Shown: positions 61,286 to 64,000 of the stretch, one piece after another
Position numbering within the stretch: position 1 is the stretch's first letter
Layout of the letters: each line of letters starts with the position of its first letter
Assembly (NCBI RefSeq): GCF_002102355.1
Contig: NZ_LQPT01000060.1
Coordinates: 1-64,000 of the forward strand
Source of the DNA: Mycobacterium sherrisii
GTDB lineage: Bacteria > Actinomycetota > Actinomycetes > Mycobacteriales > Mycobacteriaceae
Reading direction: 5' to 3'
DNA: 64,000 nucleotides
The notes under the pieces: model-generated
What the model was told of the DNA's origin: nothing
The model's input: only the letters and a program-made list of their open reading frames with translations
Database searches by the model: none
Position numbers and translations under genes: made by a program

Positions 61286-62141
61286 CGAACCTTGCGCCGG
61301 AGTCCACGCCCCACAGGGCCATGGTGAGCAACATGTTCACGATGATCACGACCGTGATGCTGGCCCGCATGCCGTGCCCGGCGGCCACCCCGACCCCCTC
61401 CGGCCCGCCGGTCGCGTAATAGCCGTAGTAGCACTGGATTGTCGAGGCGATCCAGACGAAGATGACGGCCTTGATCAGCGAATAGACGATGTCCTGGCCG
61501 GCCAGCATCAGCGTGAAGTAGTGCAGGTAAGAGCCCGTCGAGCCGCCGCTGCTGATTCCCACCACGATCTGGGTGGTCAGATATCCGATGGCCAGGCACG
61601 CCACGTAGAGCGGAACGATGGCCGCCACCGACGCGACCAGCCGCGTCGTCACCAGGTAGGGGATCGGGCGGATCGCAATCGATTCCAGGGCGTCGATTTC
61701 CTCGGCGATCCGCATCGACCCCAGCTGCGCGGTAAACCGGCAGCCGCCCTGCATGGCGAAGGCCAGCGAGGCCATCAGCGGTGCCAGCTCGCGCGTGTTG
61801 ACCAACGAGGACACGAACCCGGTGGCAGGTCCCAGCCCCAGCAGGTCTAAAAAGTTGTAGCCCTCGATACCGACCAGTGCGCCGACGGTCATGCCGAGGA
61901 CGACGGCGACACCGGCCGTGCCGCCGCCCACCACGATCGATCCGTTGCCCCAGGTGATGTTGGACAGCAGCCGTAGGAACTCGCCGCGATACTGCCGCAA
62001 CGCGAGCGGCACGCCGGCCAGCGCGCGAATGAAAAAGACCAACAGATGACCGAGGCGGATGATCGGTACCGCCGCCCGCTGACACAGCCGGGTAATCGGA
62101 ACGGTCAGCGGGGCGAAGGGTCGATAGACGGCGACCGTCAC
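61278..62141 (-). CDS. yrbEB: YrbE/MlaE-family permease B
   Basis: 287 residues, about six membrane segments. The MlaE/YrbE permease signature is present: FAMQGGCRFTAQLGSMRIAE then EIDALESIAIRPIPYLVTTR, the cytoplasmic EQ-loop-like helix that meets the ATPase MceG (coded elsewhere). With YrbEA it forms the inner-membrane channel of the Mce lipid importer. GTG 62141 follows the yrbEA stop by one base. Confidence 0.93.
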   Translation of the reverse strand: MTVAVYRPFAPLTVPITRLCQRAAVPIIRLGHLLVFFIRALAGVPLALRQYRGEFLRLLSNITWGNGSIVVGGGTAGVAVVLGMTVGALVGIEGYNFLDLLGLGPATGFVSSLVNTRELAPLMASLAFAMQGGCRFTAQLGSMRIAEEIDALESIAIRPIPYLVTTRLVASVAAIVPLYVACLAIGYLTTQIVVGISSGGSTGSYLHYFTLMLAGQDIVYSLIKAVIFVWIASTIQCYYGYYATGGPEGVGVAAGHGMRASITVVIIVNMLLTMALWGVDSGARFGG

Positions 62142-62142
62142 A

Positions 62143-62982
62143 TCATAGCCCCGTCCTGGGCGACAGCATGATGTAAAGCTGGCTGATCGCGACGTTGACG
62201 ATCATGAGCAGCAAGATCGCTTCGACAACAGCGGCATTCACCGAATTCGCGACGCCCGTCGGGCCACCGACGGTGGCCAGACCCTTCTGTGCCGACACCA
62301 CCGCCACGATGGCGCCGAAGATCACCGCCTTGACCAATGCCAGGATCATGTCGTCGGTCGTGGCGAACGAGGCGAAGGTCGAGACGAAGCTGCCGGGTGC
62401 GCCGTTCTGGAAGTAGACGTTGAACAGGTAGCTCGCGAAGAATCCGACGAAGCACACCACCCCGGTGAGCGCGACGCCGATCATGATGGCCGCGGCAAAG
62501 CGCGGCACCACCAGACGCCGGATCACCGAGACGCCCATCACCTCCATCGCATCGGTCTCCTCGCGCATGGTGCGTGAACCCAGATCGGCGGTGATCGCCG
62601 AGCCGACCGCCGAGGCCATCAGGACGGCGGCGACCAACGATGCGCCCTGCCGGATCACCGCCAGTCCACTGGCGGCGCCGGCCAGCGAGGTGGCCCCGAC
62701 CTGTCCGGCGAGCAAGGCGAATTGAATGGACAGGGTGACGCTGATCGGCAGCGACACCAGAATCGTCGGCAACACCGCGGTGCCCGCCATGAACGCGCCC
62801 TGGCGAACGAATTCCTGCCATTGGAACCGGCCGGTCACCAGGTCGACAAAGAAGTACTGAATGGTCCGCACACCTAGGACGAACTGTTCGCCCACCGTCG
62901 TCAACGAGGCGATCGGATGCCGCCTGACGTAGCCGACCGACCAGTTCTGGATGACGCTGACGCCGTCTTGCCGACTCGTCAT
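62143..62982 (-). CDS. yrbEA: YrbE/MlaE-family permease A
   Basis: 279 residues, about six membrane segments. ITADLGSRTMREETDAMEVM and GVSVIRRLVVPRFAA form the conserved MlaE coupling helix. YrbEA opens the operon. ATG 62982 lacks a strong ribosome site. Together with YrbEB and MceA-F it should import lipids or sterol-like molecules; the substrate of this particular system is unknown. Confidence 0.93.
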   Translation of the reverse strand: MTSRQDGVSVIQNWSVGYVRRHPIASLTTVGEQFVLGVRTIQYFFVDLVTGRFQWQEFVRQGAFMAGTAVLPTILVSLPISVTLSIQFALLAGQVGATSLAGAASGLAVIRQGASLVAAVLMASAVGSAITADLGSRTMREETDAMEVMGVSVIRRLVVPRFAAAIMIGVALTGVVCFVGFFASYLFNVYFQNGAPGSFVSTFASFATTDDMILALVKAVIFGAIVAVVSAQKGLATVGGPTGVANSVNAAVVEAILLLMIVNVAISQLYIMLSPRTGL

Positions 62983-63295
62983 CGAGGCGCGGCCGCTGGT
63001 CCGCTCAGCAAACTATGGCTGCGCGTCATCGGGCACCAGCCACTGATTTCATTGGCGTTCCCCCCACCAACAAGTACACCAGTGCAGGACGGAGATACCC
63101 GAATGCCTGCTCGAATGCCGTGACCGCACCCTGCTAAAGGTAGTGGTATCGGACTCCGTGAGCTGCACTTCTCGGTGTGTGCCACATCACAGTAGCCCAG
63201 ATGATAGGCGCTTTCAATAGTGTAGAGTCACTCATCTCAACACCGTCGTTCGGCGGGCCGTTGCGTGGGAATGTCGTATCGACGAAGGTGATGGC
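62983..63295. other. Divergent intergenic region of mce operon and tetR
   Basis: 313 bp without a convincing gene. It must hold both promoters. AGTG and CACT flank TAGAGT near 63,219-63,232, and TGTG/CACA flank TGC near 63,177-63,187; both are weak palindromes that could bind the TetR protein. The region around 63,195-63,240 is AT-rich. I could not define a -10/-35 pair. Confidence 0.4.
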
Positions 63296-63952
63296 ATGCC
63301 GTCAGCAAACACGGGATCGCTTCGCGACCGACGCCGCGCCGAGTTGCTCACCGAGATCCAGCAGACGGCGTACCGGCTGTTCGCCGAGCGGGGATTCGAT
63401 GCCGTGACGACCGAGGACATCGCCGCGGCCTCGGGCATCTCGATCAGCACGTATTTCCGGCACGCTCCGACCAAAGAGGGTCTGCTGATCGATCCCGTGC
63501 GGGAGGCGGTCAGCCAGATCGTCGACTCGTACAGTTCCCGGCCAGCGGAGGAAACGGCGGTCGAAGCGCTCATTCAGCTGTTTGTCACCCATGCCCGGGA
63601 CGCCGACAACGTCGACAATCTGCAGACCTGGCAGCGCGCGGTGGCCAGCGCACCCCACCTGCTGAGCAAATCGATGTTGGTAAGTGAAAGCGATCACCGC
63701 AAATTCGTCGACCTGGTGGCGGCCCGCATGGGAGTCGACGCGGCGCGCGGCGCAGCCGCGGCCGTGGGGGCCGACATCCGGCCGGCCCTGCTGGTGCACA
63801 GCAGTTTGGCCACCGTCAAATTCGTGCTCGACCTGTGGTTGAGCCCGGACGCGGTCCTGGCCACACCGTTTCACGTCCAGTTGGAAGAGGCGCTGCGGAT
63901 GACCCTTGGCGGCTTCGAGCAGTCGCCCGCTGCCGGCGCGAAACCGAGGTGA
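63296..63952 (+). CDS. TetR-family regulator divergent from the mce operon
   Basis: 218 residues. The HTH domain (about 12-60) has TAYRLFAERGFDAVTTEDIA and ASGISISTYFRHAPTKEGLL. The C-terminal domain resembles MftR/SACE_7040-type TetR domains. ATG 63296 has GAAGGTG 5 bases upstream. Placed head to head with yrbEA, it probably represses this mce operon. It is a single TetR domain, unlike the double-length Mce3R. Confidence 0.88.
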   Translation: MPSANTGSLRDRRRAELLTEIQQTAYRLFAERGFDAVTTEDIAAASGISISTYFRHAPTKEGLLIDPVREAVSQIVDSYSSRPAEETAVEALIQLFVTHARDADNVDNLQTWQRAVASAPHLLSKSMLVSESDHRKFVDLVAARMGVDAARGAAAAVGADIRPALLVHSSLATVKFVLDLWLSPDAVLATPFHVQLEEALRMTLGGFEQSPAAGAKPR

Positions 63953-63968
63953 CTTTGCTCGCCGCCCC

Positions 63969-64000
63969 GTGAAACAATCGCTGGCCGTGAAGACATTCGA
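63969..64000 (+). CDS. Possible start of next gene, cut by window edge
   Basis: GTG 63969 and GTG 63987 are in one open frame that runs off the end; the second would begin VKTF. No ribosome site is visible and too little sequence remains to identify it. Confidence 0.25.
   Translation, partial: MKQSLAVKTF

Overview
The window is chromosomal DNA from a Mycobacterium, most likely a slow-growing non-tuberculous species. The evidence is the high GC content, frequent GTG/TTG starts, 4-base start/stop overlaps, mycobacterium-specific genes (wag31, mshC, lppL, a yrbE-mce operon, a TIGR00027-type methyltransferase, a 13E12/DUF222 HNH protein) and a gene order matching the ftsZ-metH part of the M. tuberculosis chromosome as I remember it. 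I could run no search, so comparisons with H37Rv are from memory.

1-24,400: the division and cell-wall (dcw) cluster: mraZ, rsmH, ftsL, pbpB, [TauE-like permease, FAD monooxygenase and TetR inserted here], murE, murF, mraY, murD, ftsW, murG, murC, ftsQ, ftsZ, pgeF, yggS-like, sepF, yggT-like, wag31. These genes make lipid II in the cytoplasm, run the divisome (FtsZ/SepF/FtsQ/FtsL/FtsW/PBP3-type transpeptidase) and organise polar growth (Wag31). Many starts overlap the previous stop (ATGA/GTGA), so most of the block is probably one translationally coupled operon. It has in-phase MraZ-type boxes in front and a possible structured RNA ahead of rsmH.

24,400-29,600: a small membrane protein, a phosphoribosyltransferase, a cobalt-type nitrile hydratase operon (beta, alpha, accessory protein, CbtB-like cobalt protein), an isochorismatase-like hydrolase, a chloroperoxidase-like alpha/beta hydrolase and a tRNA-Leu(GAG).

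29,700-45,200: conserved mycobacterial housekeeping genes: dapE2-like M20 peptidase, PEBP protein, alpha/beta hydrolase, HNH endonuclease with an SOS box on its start codon, pyrD, a DUF5703 protein, lppL, uppP, histidine phosphatase, DUF3090, SCO1664-family protein, cysQ, mshC, a frameshifted SDR, ansP1 and a PAC2 protein. A 58-bp tandem duplication carrying hairpins lies between cysQ and mshC.

45,200-51,600: metH of the full-length E. coli type, preceded by what looks like an S-adenosylhomocysteine (SAH) riboswitch with a visible Shine-Dalgarno switch; a small conserved protein; and a malQ broken by a short out-of-frame deletion.

51,600-64,000: a methyltransferase and a complete yrbEA-yrbEB-mceABCDEF operon on the minus strand, followed by an Mce-associated membrane protein and a secreted DUF3298-type protein, with a divergent TetR regulator.

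The most interesting points are the metH riboswitch together with the foreign-looking MetH, the rsmH leader with two identical CTTCCCC loops that can pair with its ribosome binding site, the nitrile hydratase operon with an orphan CbtB, and the LexA box lying across the start of the HNH gene.
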